Of a stretch of 64,000 bases of DNA, positions 1 through 8,362 are shown piece after piece. Each line of letters begins with the position of its first letter. The stretch's first letter is position 1. A model generated the notes under the pieces. That model made no database searches. It was not told where the DNA came from and worked only from the letters and a program-made list of their open reading frames with translations. The position numbers and the translations under genes were made by a program. The DNA comes from Alkalibacterium putridalgicola (GTDB lineage: Bacteria > Bacillota > Bacilli > Lactobacillales > Carnobacteriaceae_A): contig NZ_FOBL01000011.1 of assembly GCF_900109825.1 (NCBI RefSeq), positions 1 through 64,000 on the forward strand. Reading direction: 5' to 3'.

Positions 1-37
1 GGCTTCGTTTACCAATATCAATGCCTAAGAAGAACAT
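1..37 (-). mobile_element. IS110-family transposase, N-terminal fragment (runs off the window start)
   Basis: Reading the minus strand from ATG at 37, the first twelve residues are MFFLGIDIGKRS. The core LGIDIGK(R/T) is typical of the N-terminus of IS110-family DEDD recombinases, and its Asp is the first catalytic acid of their RuvC-like domain. GAAGGTG lies about 7 bases upstream as a ribosome binding site, and an in-frame TGA closes the frame a few codons further up. Only the start is visible, so group (IS110 or IS1111) and intactness cannot be judged. A ROK or acetate-kinase type 'GIDIG' start is possible but less likely, because those continue with GGT/GGS rather than KRS. Confidence 0.65.
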
Positions 38-345
38 AACGACACCTTCTTCATTTAATTTTGGATTGAACAGCCACTCGTCTGAAAAGCGTCACTACCT
101 TGTTATAGATACGGAGTAAAGCACGAAGCTTTCAACATCTAACTCATTCGCAATCAGCTTATCAGAGAGAGGAACCAGTCTTTCGATTACGAGTTCAAGG
201 ACTCAAGGAGTAAACGGCTAACCTCTCAATCCAATAAACTAATTATCTCATATCTAATGAGATGAGGTAATCGAAAAGAGGTTCATAGGGTTATCCAGTA
301 AAAACCGGAAGGTTAAAACCCTAAATATAATATACAAGGAGCAAG
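38..345 (-). ncRNA. Candidate IS110 bridge RNA / 5' non-coding end of the element
   Basis: No gene fits in this gap. It lies directly upstream of the IS110-type transposase start, where IS110-group elements encode the bridge RNA that pairs with target and donor DNA. The sequence can fold strongly. A perfect 10-bp inverted repeat joins 181-190 and 267-276. It encloses a perfect 7-bp hairpin (245-251 with 257-263, 5-nt loop) and a 4-bp hairpin at 191-204. A further 6-bp inverted repeat joins 287-292 and 317-322. The exact element boundary next to fliG is not visible. Assignment as bridge RNA is inference from position and folding. Confidence 0.45.
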
Positions 346-349
346 CATA

Positions 350-1384
350 GTGGCAGATATACTAGAAGCCAGTCCATCCAAAAAAGGGTTGGACGGCATA
401 AAAAAAGCGGCTATTCTAATGATTTCATTAGGCCCGGAAACATCAGCACAGATCATGAAGCAGTTACCGGACACCTATATTCAAAAAGTGAGTTACGAAA
501 TAGCCAACATGGATCACGTTAGCCGAGAAGACCGTGAAGCGATCGTCAATGAATACCTGGAAATGTCCCAGGCAAGAGAATACATCCTGGATGGCGGATT
601 CGATTACGCTAAAAACCTGTTAAACAAGGCGTTGGGGACATCCCGTGCCAAAGAAGTCATTGACATGCTGAATCAGATCCAATTGCGTGAGCGCCCGTTC
701 AACATTGCGAGGAAGGCCGATCCGCAGCAGCTGACGAATCTTCTGCTCGGAGAACAGCCGCAGACGGTAGCGTTGATCTTGTGTTACATGCAGCCGGACA
801 AGGCGGCACAGATACTGGTCAATTTCCCGCCCGAAAAACAGGCGGACATTGCCGAGCGTATCGGGACGATCACAAATACGTCTCCGGTGATCATCGAACG
901 GATCGAACAAGTCATTGAAAGCAAGTTTTCTTCCTATGTTGAAAACGATACAGAGAATGTGGGCGGTGTCTCTACGCTAGTCGAGATCCTTAATCAGGTC
1001 GGTCGTACCACCGAAAAAGCCATCGTTGCTGATCTGGAACAGAAACAGCCGGAACTGGCCGAAGAAGTCAAAGCCAGTCTCTTCACGTTCGAAGATATCG
1101 TTTCCCTTCAAAAGAGCGATGTGCAGAAAGTACTGCGCGAAGTCGATCACGACGATCTGGTCCTGGCACTCAAAGGCGTTTCAGACGAGCTGCGTGACTT
1201 TATCTACGACAACTTGTCTTCCCGAGCGGTCGAGACACTCAAGGAAGACATGCAGTACTTGGGGCCTGCACGTTTGTCTGCTGTAGAAGAAGCCCAGCAG
1301 AGCGTGGTCACGGTGATCCGACGTCTGGACGAACACGGCGAAATTTATATAATGAGAGGCGATCAAGATGCCATTATCGAGTAG
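350..1384 (+). CDS. fliG: Flagellar motor switch protein FliG
   Basis: FliG is the rotor protein of the flagellar C-ring. It sits on the FliF ring and transmits torque from the MotA stator. At 344 residues it has family length, with the N-terminal FliF-binding domain (GIKKAAILMISLGPE near residue 16), a middle domain and the charged C-terminal torque helix region (residues about 250-335, with KEDMQYLGP). The start is GTG at 350, preceded by AAGGAGC. Its usual upstream neighbour fliF is missing; an IS110-type element abuts instead. Its end overlaps the fliH start by 17 bases, so the two are translationally coupled. Confidence 0.97.
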   Translation: MADILEASPSKKGLDGIKKAAILMISLGPETSAQIMKQLPDTYIQKVSYEIANMDHVSREDREAIVNEYLEMSQAREYILDGGFDYAKNLLNKALGTSRAKEVIDMLNQIQLRERPFNIARKADPQQLTNLLLGEQPQTVALILCYMQPDKAAQILVNFPPEKQADIAERIGTITNTSPVIIERIEQVIESKFSSYVENDTENVGGVSTLVEILNQVGRTTEKAIVADLEQKQPELAEEVKASLFTFEDIVSLQKSDVQKVLREVDHDDLVLALKGVSDELRDFIYDNLSSRAVETLKEDMQYLGPARLSAVEEAQQSVVTVIRRLDEHGEIYIMRGDQDAIIE

Positions 1385-2144
1385 ACTTATCAAATCCATG
1401 CAGACCAGTTCCAGCGATTTAAATGACTGGGTCATCGACACCGCTTATGAGGTCCAGGAAGAGGAACCGGATACCTACAGTGGATCAAATGACGAAGCGC
1501 GTAATGAGCTGGAACTTGCCAAGCAGAAAAGTTTAGAACTCATCGAAAAAGCGCAGACTGAAAAAGAACAGCTGATCGAAGAAGCGATGCAGGAAGTCGA
1601 GCAACTCAAAGAAGAAGCCTACAAAGCGGCGTTTGACGAAGGAAAACAGGCCGGTTTTGAAGCCGGATATAAACAAGGCAACGAAGACGGCTTTACTGCC
1701 GGCAAACAGGAAAGCGAGCGACTGATCAAGGTGGCTCAGCAATCCATCACAGAGGCTCAGCTGGACATTACCAAGTATATCGAAGAGAAAAAGGACAGCT
1801 TGTTATCGCTGTCCGTACATATGGCAGAGAAAATCCTTCATGAACAGCTGGATCTGTTACCAGAAGGTATTTTAGAACTGGTGCATCCGATCCTCCATCA
1901 GCTGGACCGCAAAGAAGATTACGTCAGTCTGACGGTTCACTCGTCGATGCGACAGACATTCAAAAATCATATTCCAGCGCTTGAAAAAGCCTATCCGGGT
2001 ATCCGATTTATCATTCTGCAGGATGACAACGTAGAACAGTATGGGTGTGTGATCGAAAGTGCGCATAAAGTCGTTGATGTTCAGGTCAGGAAACAGCTTG
2101 ACGCGCTGATAGAGGAAATGAAAGAAAGAGAACGTGAGATGTAA
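1368..2144 (+). CDS. fliH: Flagellar assembly protein FliH
   Basis: FliH is the peripheral stalk-like regulator of the export ATPase FliI. It docks the ATPase at the export gate. The 258-residue protein has a long charged coiled coil (about 45-90) followed by a run of small-residue GxxxG-type repeats (about 90-115, EGKQAGFEAGYKQG), the hallmark of FliH. The C-terminal globular part (about 135-250) binds FliI. It starts inside fliG and its stop overlaps the fliI start in TAATG, so expression is tightly coupled. Confidence 0.92.
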   Translation: MPLSSRLIKSMQTSSSDLNDWVIDTAYEVQEEEPDTYSGSNDEARNELELAKQKSLELIEKAQTEKEQLIEEAMQEVEQLKEEAYKAAFDEGKQAGFEAGYKQGNEDGFTAGKQESERLIKVAQQSITEAQLDITKYIEEKKDSLLSLSVHMAEKILHEQLDLLPEGILELVHPILHQLDRKEDYVSLTVHSSMRQTFKNHIPALEKAYPGIRFIILQDDNVEQYGCVIESAHKVVDVQVRKQLDALIEEMKEREREM

Positions 2145-3469
2145 TGCTGAATATACCTTTTGATCTTTATCATGAAACGCTGAACAGTAAATCCGTTTCC
2201 CTCAAACACGGTAAAGTGAGCCAGGTCATCGGACTTATTATCAAAGTGGATGGACTGGATGCTTTCATTGGTGAAGTGTGCGAAATAGAAATGAAATCAC
2301 GTTCCAAGTCCGTGTTGAGTGAAGTTGTGGGTTTCGTTGAAGAAACGGTTTTACTTATGCCTCTGGATGATTTGGAAGGCATTGGACCAGGCTGTCTGGT
2401 TTATCCGACAGGAAAAGCGCTGAAAGTTGAAATCAGTGACGATATGCTGGGGAAAACGTTTGACGGTCTGGGACGACCGATGAGTGCTGAAGCGATGGAG
2501 AATCCCAAGACTTTCGATGTCCACCGGGCCTCACCCGACCCATTCAAGCGGCCGAAGATCGATACGATCCTGCAGACCGGAGTCAAAGCGGTCGATGGAC
2601 TTTTGACAGTAGGCGAAGGTCAGCGGATGGGTATTTTTGCCGGCTCAGGGGTCGGGAAATCGACGCTACTGGGCATGATGGCCCGCTACAGCGATGCCGA
2701 CGTTATCGTTATCGGTCTGATCGGTGAACGTGGCCGGGAAGTGCTGGAATTCATCGAGAACGATTTGGGAGAAGAAGGCTACAAAAAGTCTGTCGTTGTA
2801 TGTGCCACGTCAGATCAGCCGCCCCTGGTCCGTTTAAAAGGGGCATATGTGGCGACAGCCATAGCGGAGTTCTTCAGAGACCAGGGCAAGAAAGTGGTGC
2901 TGATGATGGACTCGGTTACACGTGTAGCCATGGCTCAGCGAGAGATCGGTCTGGCTACCGGTGAACCCCCAACGACTAAAGGGTACACACCGAGTGTGTT
3001 CACAGTACTCCCGAAGCTTTTGGAACGGAGCGGGAAGACGTTAGAAGGGTCCATCACAGCCTTTTATACTGTCCTTGTTGAAGGGGACGATATGAACGAA
3101 CCAATCGCGGATGCGGTGCGGGGGATCCTTGATGGCCATATTATCCTCTCTCGGAAGATCGCCTCGGAGAACTATTATCCGGCTATCGATATTCAAAGCA
3201 GTTTGAGCCGGCTGATGAAGGGGCTGGTTGACGACAGTCACGATGAGTGGGCCGGCAAACTGCGGGAAAATCTGGCTACCTATAAAGAGTCCAAAGATCT
3301 GATCGATGTCGGTGCCTACCAGCAGGGAACGAATCCTCTGATCGACCAGGCCATTCGGTTGAATCATCCGATCAAGACCTTCTTGAAACAGAAAACCACC
3401 GAGTCTTATACGTATGAAGAAACGATCCAGGAATTAAAAGCAGTATTTTCTAATCAGGGATTAAGGTAA
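2144..3469 (+). CDS. fliI: Flagellum-specific export ATPase FliI
   Basis: FliI is the F1-beta-like hexameric ATPase that unloads chaperones and helps push substrates into the flagellar export channel. The 441-residue protein has the Walker A AGSGVGKS near residue 164, a Walker B stretch ending in LMMDS, and the signature PSVFTVLPKLLERSG characteristic of type III export ATPases. The C-terminus is helical. The start overlaps the fliH stop by one base. It lies between fliH and fliJ, its two regulators, as in most flagellar operons. Confidence 0.97.
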   Translation: MLNIPFDLYHETLNSKSVSLKHGKVSQVIGLIIKVDGLDAFIGEVCEIEMKSRSKSVLSEVVGFVEETVLLMPLDDLEGIGPGCLVYPTGKALKVEISDDMLGKTFDGLGRPMSAEAMENPKTFDVHRASPDPFKRPKIDTILQTGVKAVDGLLTVGEGQRMGIFAGSGVGKSTLLGMMARYSDADVIVIGLIGERGREVLEFIENDLGEEGYKKSVVVCATSDQPPLVRLKGAYVATAIAEFFRDQGKKVVLMMDSVTRVAMAQREIGLATGEPPTTKGYTPSVFTVLPKLLERSGKTLEGSITAFYTVLVEGDDMNEPIADAVRGILDGHIILSRKIASENYYPAIDIQSSLSRLMKGLVDDSHDEWAGKLRENLATYKESKDLIDVGAYQQGTNPLIDQAIRLNHPIKTFLKQKTTESYTYEETIQELKAVFSNQGLR

Positions 3470-3481
3470 GGAGACGAGTAA

Positions 3482-3919
3482 ATGCAGGAGTATCGTTTTT
3501 CAATGGAAAAAGTTCTGGACTGGCGCGGGGATCTTGAAGACGTTGCCCAGCTGAAAGTCAAAGAAATAGAAGAAAAAGTTCAGAATGAAACGGATAAATT
3601 GAACCGGATCATCGGTGAAAGCCGCAAGCTGAAAAGTGAACAGCTGTTTCATTCTACGATCGATCATCTGAAACGCCATCGTTTATATAAAGACTTGATC
3701 GATGAAAAGATCATTCGTCAGCGCTTGACTGTACAAAAGGCCGAAAAAGAACTGGAACAGGCCAGGGTAGACCTTCAGTCAGCGCATAAAGACAAGAAAG
3801 TGATGCAGAAGCTGGAAGAAAAAGAACGAAGCCGTTACACGGATCAGGTCAAGAAACAAGAACAGTTACAGCTTGATGAAATTTCCACATTGAGTTTTGG
3901 TCGTCCGTCGATTTTTTAA
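3482..3919 (+). CDS. fliJ: Flagellar export protein FliJ
   Basis: FliJ is the central-stalk-like coiled coil that links the FliI hexamer to the FlhA gate. The 145-residue product is almost wholly charged heptad-like helix (K/E/L/Q rich, residues about 15-130), beginning with the usual FliJ pattern YRFSMEKVLDWR. AAGGAGACG precedes the ATG. It follows fliI by 12 bases. Sequence identity in this family is low, so the call rests on the start motif, length, coiled coil and position. Confidence 0.88.
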   Translation: MQEYRFSMEKVLDWRGDLEDVAQLKVKEIEEKVQNETDKLNRIIGESRKLKSEQLFHSTIDHLKRHRLYKDLIDEKIIRQRLTVQKAEKELEQARVDLQSAHKDKKVMQKLEEKERSRYTDQVKKQEQLQLDEISTLSFGRPSIF

Positions 3920-3951
3920 CATTTATTCCTTTGAAAGGGGGTGAACACAAC

Positions 3952-5433
3952 GTGAACGTCACCCAAACAATACAATCGGCTGTCCAGGTAAAAAGTAAAG
4001 GGAATCAACCAGAAATAGATGGGGAAAAATTCTCAAAAGCAATTGAACAATTTACATCAGCATCTGATTTGGAAAAGGGATCCCAGTTAACTGAAGATTC
4101 TGAATCAGAAGAGCTGGGAAAACAAAGCTCAGAATCTAATGGAGAAACAGAAAAAGAAGCTGAACCTGCTTCGTTTACACTGATCAATCCATTTCTGAAC
4201 CTGGAGTCAGAGATCAAAGACATAAAAACCTTAGGAAAAAGCTTCAATGTACATACAGAACCATCTACCAGCGAAGCGACTCTCATTCCAGTGAATCAAA
4301 TGACTTTAAGTGAAACAAAAGCAAGCTTGATCACGGTCGCATCTGCAGGAATAAGCGGCATGGGTGCTGAAGAGCCTGCACCGAATCAGTTGGCAGAAGG
4401 AAAAAGTCTATCTGAAGTCGGCAATCAAACAACGCGAGCGATGGAGTCAGAGACTATAAATACACCTGTCAACCGTGATGAAATGAAGCGATCTGAAGGT
4501 CTTTTGAATTCTAAAGTGTCAGCGAGTGCTGCACAATTAGATGAACAGATCAATGAAGGAGTGCTAACAGCATCCTCTTCCACAGAAAAAGCCAAAAGTG
4601 ATGGATCGGAATCAGGTAAGACAGCGCAGGCGTTTCCTTTAAGAAACAATGATGAGCGTAATCAACTGACCGTTAAAGAGTCTGAATCCTCAAAATCACC
4701 AACCGGCAAATCTGAAACGATCAAACTTAGTCAAGAAGTGATCGCGGCAGAAAAAATACAGGAAAAACCAGTGATAGAGCCACGTACGCTTTCTGAATCG
4801 ACCACTAAAAAGGCTGAAACTATAGAAAAAACAGTATCAGAAGCTAAAGGGAAAGAAGCGATCAGTCAATCCGATACAGAGTATGACTTTGTCTCGATGC
4901 TGCGTCAGCTAAGCAGTCAGTCAGCAAAAACTCAAGCTCAGACCACAGTTAAGCCTATGCCGGAAACCAATATGCCCGTTCCAAAAGAACAGGGGCTGAA
5001 TCTGGTTCAGGAGATGGTTACGAGTCTTGTAGAGAATAAGGAAGGCCAGAAAACATATCAGACGACCCTGCACCTGACACCTGAAACATTAGGCAAAGTC
5101 ACGGTCGAACTTTCATTCAATGAAGAAGGGTTGAGTGGAAAACTGACTTTTCAGTCAGATGAAGCCAGACGATGGATGGAAGGTGAGTGGCTGGACTTGA
5201 AACTGCCTTTGGAATCAAAAGGACTGAACATCAAATCCTTCGACTTTACGACGAGTCAGCCTGCAGCCCAGCAGCAAAGCGGTTTTTCCTTTTCAGAACA
5301 GTCTGACAGTTCCGGTCAGGATACAGAAAGACGATCTGCTTCAGGGAAGGACTCTAGTACTCATTCAGAAAATGATGAACAGAATGAAGGACTGAATAAG
5401 AATAAGTCAAATGGCTTGAATGTTTATGTCTAG
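3952..5433 (+). CDS. fliK: Flagellar hook-length control protein FliK
   Basis: FliK measures hook length and switches the export gate from hook to filament substrates. The product is 493 residues from GTG at 3952, which has AAAGGGGGTG 8 bases upstream. A TTG at 3931 in the same frame is unlikely because it would overlap that ribosome site. Residues 1-350 are Ser/Glu/Lys/Thr rich and low in hydrophobics, as expected for a disordered ruler. The C-terminal Flg_hook domain (about 365-440) carries LTPETLGKVTVELSF. The tail is again Ser/Asp/Asn rich. flgD follows 19 bases later. Confidence 0.9.
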   Translation: MNVTQTIQSAVQVKSKGNQPEIDGEKFSKAIEQFTSASDLEKGSQLTEDSESEELGKQSSESNGETEKEAEPASFTLINPFLNLESEIKDIKTLGKSFNVHTEPSTSEATLIPVNQMTLSETKASLITVASAGISGMGAEEPAPNQLAEGKSLSEVGNQTTRAMESETINTPVNRDEMKRSEGLLNSKVSASAAQLDEQINEGVLTASSSTEKAKSDGSESGKTAQAFPLRNNDERNQLTVKESESSKSPTGKSETIKLSQEVIAAEKIQEKPVIEPRTLSESTTKKAETIEKTVSEAKGKEAISQSDTEYDFVSMLRQLSSQSAKTQAQTTVKPMPETNMPVPKEQGLNLVQEMVTSLVENKEGQKTYQTTLHLTPETLGKVTVELSFNEEGLSGKLTFQSDEARRWMEGEWLDLKLPLESKGLNIKSFDFTTSQPAAQQQSGFSFSEQSDSSGQDTERRSASGKDSSTHSENDEQNEGLNKNKSNGLNVYV

Positions 5434-5452
5434 GAGAAAGGAGTAAATAAAA

Positions 5453-5881
5453 ATGAATATTCCGGAGAATATGATGATCGGAACACTAAGTGCGATCCAG
5501 CCGGCAGAAGAAACAAAGCAGAATTCAGATCTGGATATGGAACAGTTCCTTCAAATTATTTCCAGTGCAATGAGCATGCCTTCCTTTGATGGACAGGGCA
5601 GCGGTGGTGGCGGATCTGAAACGGACTATATCGGACAGATGGTCCAGTTCGGAATGCTGAATGCGATGGAAGAGCTGAATACATCCATGCAGACAACGAT
5701 GCTGATGTCCCAACAGCAACAAGCCCTCGGTTTAGTAGGCAAACAGGTGACCTTGGCCGGTGAAGATGCCCAGCTGATTTCAGGTCCAGTGGAGAAAGTA
5801 CGTTTTGACAATGGCTATGCTACATTGCAGGTCAATGGTTCGATGTATCAGTTGAACGATGTCATCGAGGTGAGCGAATAG
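5453..5881 (+). CDS. flgD: Flagellar hook assembly protein FlgD (short form)
   Basis: FlgD is the hook cap scaffold on which FlgE subunits assemble. The 142-residue protein matches the conserved N-terminal FlgD region (MEQFLQIISSAMS, later IGQMVQFGMLNAMEELN), then LVGKQVTLAGED, the usual beginning of the beta region. It lacks the long C-terminal beta-domains of proteobacterial FlgD, as in Bacillus. A Gly/Ser patch interrupts the usual spacing near residue 50. AAAGGAG precedes the ATG. Confidence 0.88.
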   Translation: MNIPENMMIGTLSAIQPAEETKQNSDLDMEQFLQIISSAMSMPSFDGQGSGGGGSETDYIGQMVQFGMLNAMEELNTSMQTTMLMSQQQQALGLVGKQVTLAGEDAQLISGPVEKVRFDNGYATLQVNGSMYQLNDVIEVSE

Positions 5882-5882
5882 G

Positions 5883-6275
5883 ATGCTGCAGAACATTCAT
5901 GGCGCAGGACCAGCTTCTCATAGGTCACATATTCAGACCCAGAAGCAGCCACCTGTTGACCGGGCCTTCCAGTCTTTTATGCAGGAAGCACTGATAACAC
6001 CTGAAACAGAAACAGCTAATGTAAACTTTTCCAATCATGCACAGAAACGACTAAATCAGTATGGATTGGTATTAAACGATACGGATATCCAGCGCATAGA
6101 AGAAGCAGTTGAAACGCTGGATTCAAAAGGTTCACAGAATTCACTGATATTATATGACGACCTGGCCCTGATCGCCAGCATAAAAAACAAGACAGTGATC
6201 ACGGCCCTGAAAGCAGCAGAGATGTCAGAAGTAACGAATATAGACAGTGCCATACACATCAATGAGAAAAGATAA
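5883..6275 (+). CDS. Flagellar operon protein, TIGR02530 type
   Basis: This 130-residue protein belongs to the small family found between flgD and flgE in Firmicute flagellar operons (TIGR02530). The signature is visible: FSNHAQKRLNQYG, then SLILYDDLALIASIKNKTVITA, and a terminal NIDSAIHI. The N-terminal 45 residues are variable. The start is one base after the flgD stop, with GAGGTGAG inside the end of flgD as the ribosome site. A role in hook assembly is inferred from position only; the biochemical function is not established. Confidence 0.8.
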   Translation: MLQNIHGAGPASHRSHIQTQKQPPVDRAFQSFMQEALITPETETANVNFSNHAQKRLNQYGLVLNDTDIQRIEEAVETLDSKGSQNSLILYDDLALIASIKNKTVITALKAAEMSEVTNIDSAIHINEKR

Positions 6276-6359
6276 ACGTGACGTTAAGGTTGGACTGAAA
6301 AGAGACCTTTTTCTGATGACTGACTGATTCAGAAACGTTAACACTTAGGAGGAAAACAA

Positions 6360-7262
6360 ATGTTAAATTCAATGTACTCAGGTATTACAGGTATGAAAGG
6401 CCAGCAGACCAAAATGGACGTTATCGCCAATAACATCGCGAACGTCAATACGACCGGATTCAAATCGCAGCGTGTCCGTTTCCAGGATATGATCTCTCAA
6501 ATGAACGCCAATGCACAGGGACCAAACAACAACGGCCGTGGCGGTATCAATGCCCAGCAAGTTGGTCTAGGGACTCAGGTTGCCGCCACAGACATGATGA
6601 TGCAGGGTGGCTCTCTTCAGTTTACCGGACGTGCGTTAGACTTTGGGATCCAGAATGGCGACAATTCTTTCTTCATCGTTAGTCCGGATGGCGGAGCCAC
6701 TGGAACGAACCAGTACACACGAGACGGCGGATTCTATACTGATAACGAGGGGAACTTGACGACGTCTAATGGGTCGACAGTCATGGGATTCACACCGGCC
6801 GGCGGTCCACAGCTTGATGACGGTTCCGTGAATACTGACATCACAAATGGTCAGACCTTACAAGCACTATCCATTCCCCAGACGATCGGGACTGCTCCAA
6901 ATGAAATCGAACTTCAAGACTACAATATCGACAATACAGGAACGATCTTAGGTACATACAGTGACGGAAATGCTTACATCATCGGACGTGTGGCACTGGC
7001 CAGTTTTGCCAATGCAGACGGATTGGAAAAAACTGGTGAGAACCTGTACAACGCCTCTGCCAACTCTGGCGAACCTATCGAAGGTGGACCTTCTGATGAT
7101 GGATTTGGTACGATCCGTTCAGGTTTCATGGAAATGTCCAACGTCGACCTGGCTTCTGAGTTTACTGAAATGATCGTGGCAACACGTGCCTATCAGGCCA
7201 ATTCTCGTAGTATCACAACGTCAGATGAAATGCTTCAGGAACTGATCAACCTTAAACGATAA
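6360..7262 (+). CDS. flgE: Flagellar hook protein FlgE (FlgE/FlgG family)
   Basis: The 300-residue protein has the N-terminal rod/hook helix with MDVIANNIANVNTTGFKS and the C-terminal helix with SNVDLASEFTEMIVATRAYQANS, both diagnostic of the axial rod/hook family. The position directly after flgD and the TIGR02530 gene marks it as the hook subunit FlgE, in a short form as in Bacillus, rather than rod FlgG. AGGAGG lies 8 bases before the ATG. The 84-base gap before it holds no other gene. Confidence 0.9.
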   Translation: MLNSMYSGITGMKGQQTKMDVIANNIANVNTTGFKSQRVRFQDMISQMNANAQGPNNNGRGGINAQQVGLGTQVAATDMMMQGGSLQFTGRALDFGIQNGDNSFFIVSPDGGATGTNQYTRDGGFYTDNEGNLTTSNGSTVMGFTPAGGPQLDDGSVNTDITNGQTLQALSIPQTIGTAPNEIELQDYNIDNTGTILGTYSDGNAYIIGRVALASFANADGLEKTGENLYNASANSGEPIEGGPSDDGFGTIRSGFMEMSNVDLASEFTEMIVATRAYQANSRSITTSDEMLQELINLKR

Positions 7263-7338
7263 TTTTTCGCTGATCAAGCTGATTTTATAAAATCGATGCT
7301 CAGCTTTCAGCCCAATTAGGATAAGAAAGAGGTTTGCC

Positions 7339-7536
7339 ATGATCAAACTACGAACGGTCGCTGGAAAAGAATTTTTTCTGAATAACGACTTGATTCTCAG
7401 AATGGAACGTGAATACGATACCCTGATCACCTTAGTTGATTATAAAACCATTCGTGTCATGGATACACCAGAAGAGATAGCAGAAAAAGTGATCGCTTAT
7501 AAACGAAAAATTTATCAATCATCGACGGGAGTGTAA
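7339..7536 (+). CDS. flbD: FlbD/SwrD-family flagellar protein
   Basis: This 65-residue basic protein begins MIKLRTVAGKEFFLNNDLI and continues to a conserved T(L/I)xxxDxKTIRVxD segment typical of the FlbD family that sits between flgE and motA. In B. subtilis the homologue SwrD raises flagellar torque. Here it lies 3 bases before motA, which agrees with a motor-linked role. The ribosome site is AGAGG. The name follows family and position. Confidence 0.85.
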   Translation: MIKLRTVAGKEFFLNNDLILRMEREYDTLITLVDYKTIRVMDTPEEIAEKVIAYKRKIYQSSTGV

Positions 7537-7539
7537 GTA

Positions 7540-8346
7540 GTGAAACGAAATATATTACCATTAGTTGGTTTAGTGGTCGGTATTGGCTTGATCATTATGG
7601 CAATGTCTCAAAATAGTACGTTAATCAATTATTTTGATGGACCGTCATTGGTCATTACATTTTTCGGCTCATTTTCAGCCATATTGATCAGTTTTCCACT
7701 GAACACATTGAAAAAAGTGCCCGCTTTGCTTAAAAAGCTGATGTTCACACCAGATGATGACCGGGCTGCTTTGCTGGACAATTTAACAGAACTGGCTAAG
7801 AAAAGTCGCACACAAGGTATCCTTGCTATTGAAGAAGACATCAAAGAACTGAATAATCCAGTACTGATACATGGATTGGAAATGGTCGTTGACGGGACAG
7901 ATGTCGATACGATCGAAGAGATTTTGAATGTGGAATTAAATCAGACAGAAGATCGTCATTCGATCGGTCAGGAAGTCTTCCTGAAGTGGGGAGAATTCGC
8001 ACCGGCATTTGGAATGATCGGAACACTGATCGGACTGATCGCGATGCTTGGGGATCTACAAGATCCTTCCCTGATCGGTACAGGAATGGCAACAGCTTTA
8101 CTGACGACCTTCTATGGAAGTTTCCTGGCTAATATGGTCTTTCTGCCGATTGCCAAGAATCTGGAGATGCAGACGGCCAATGAGTTGAAGACCAATGAAA
8201 TGATCATCGAAGGGGTACTGGCTTTACAAAGGGGCGATAATCCGAGAGTGATGGAACAGAAACTGCAGAGTTTCCTTTCCAATGCTGATCAGAAAGAAGC
8301 CTCTAAAGCAAAAGGAAATCCAGTCCCTGCAACAGAAGAGCTTTAG
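7540..8346 (+). CDS. motA: Flagellar motor stator protein MotA
   Basis: MotA forms the pentameric stator that couples ion flow to torque on FliG. The 268-residue protein has four membrane segments (about residues 5-25, 33-52, 150-170 and 182-202). A cytoplasmic loop carries the charged residues that touch FliG, and a conserved segment GEFAPAFGMIGTLIGLI leads into the third helix. The start is GTG at 7540, three bases after the flbD stop. motB follows 16 bases later. The coupling ion cannot be told from this alone. Confidence 0.95.
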   Translation: MKRNILPLVGLVVGIGLIIMAMSQNSTLINYFDGPSLVITFFGSFSAILISFPLNTLKKVPALLKKLMFTPDDDRAALLDNLTELAKKSRTQGILAIEEDIKELNNPVLIHGLEMVVDGTDVDTIEEILNVELNQTEDRHSIGQEVFLKWGEFAPAFGMIGTLIGLIAMLGDLQDPSLIGTGMATALLTTFYGSFLANMVFLPIAKNLEMQTANELKTNEMIIEGVLALQRGDNPRVMEQKLQSFLSNADQKEASKAKGNPVPATEEL

Positions 8347-8362
8347 CAGTTAGGAGAAGATA

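Noticed and set aside
326-331. TATAAT as an outward promoter for fliG
   Set aside because: A start about 7 bases downstream would fall inside the ribosome site of fliG, and no -35 box stands at the right distance.
3931-3951. TTG start for FliK
   Set aside because: The TTG overlaps the strong ribosome site AAAGGGGGTG, which serves GTG 3952.
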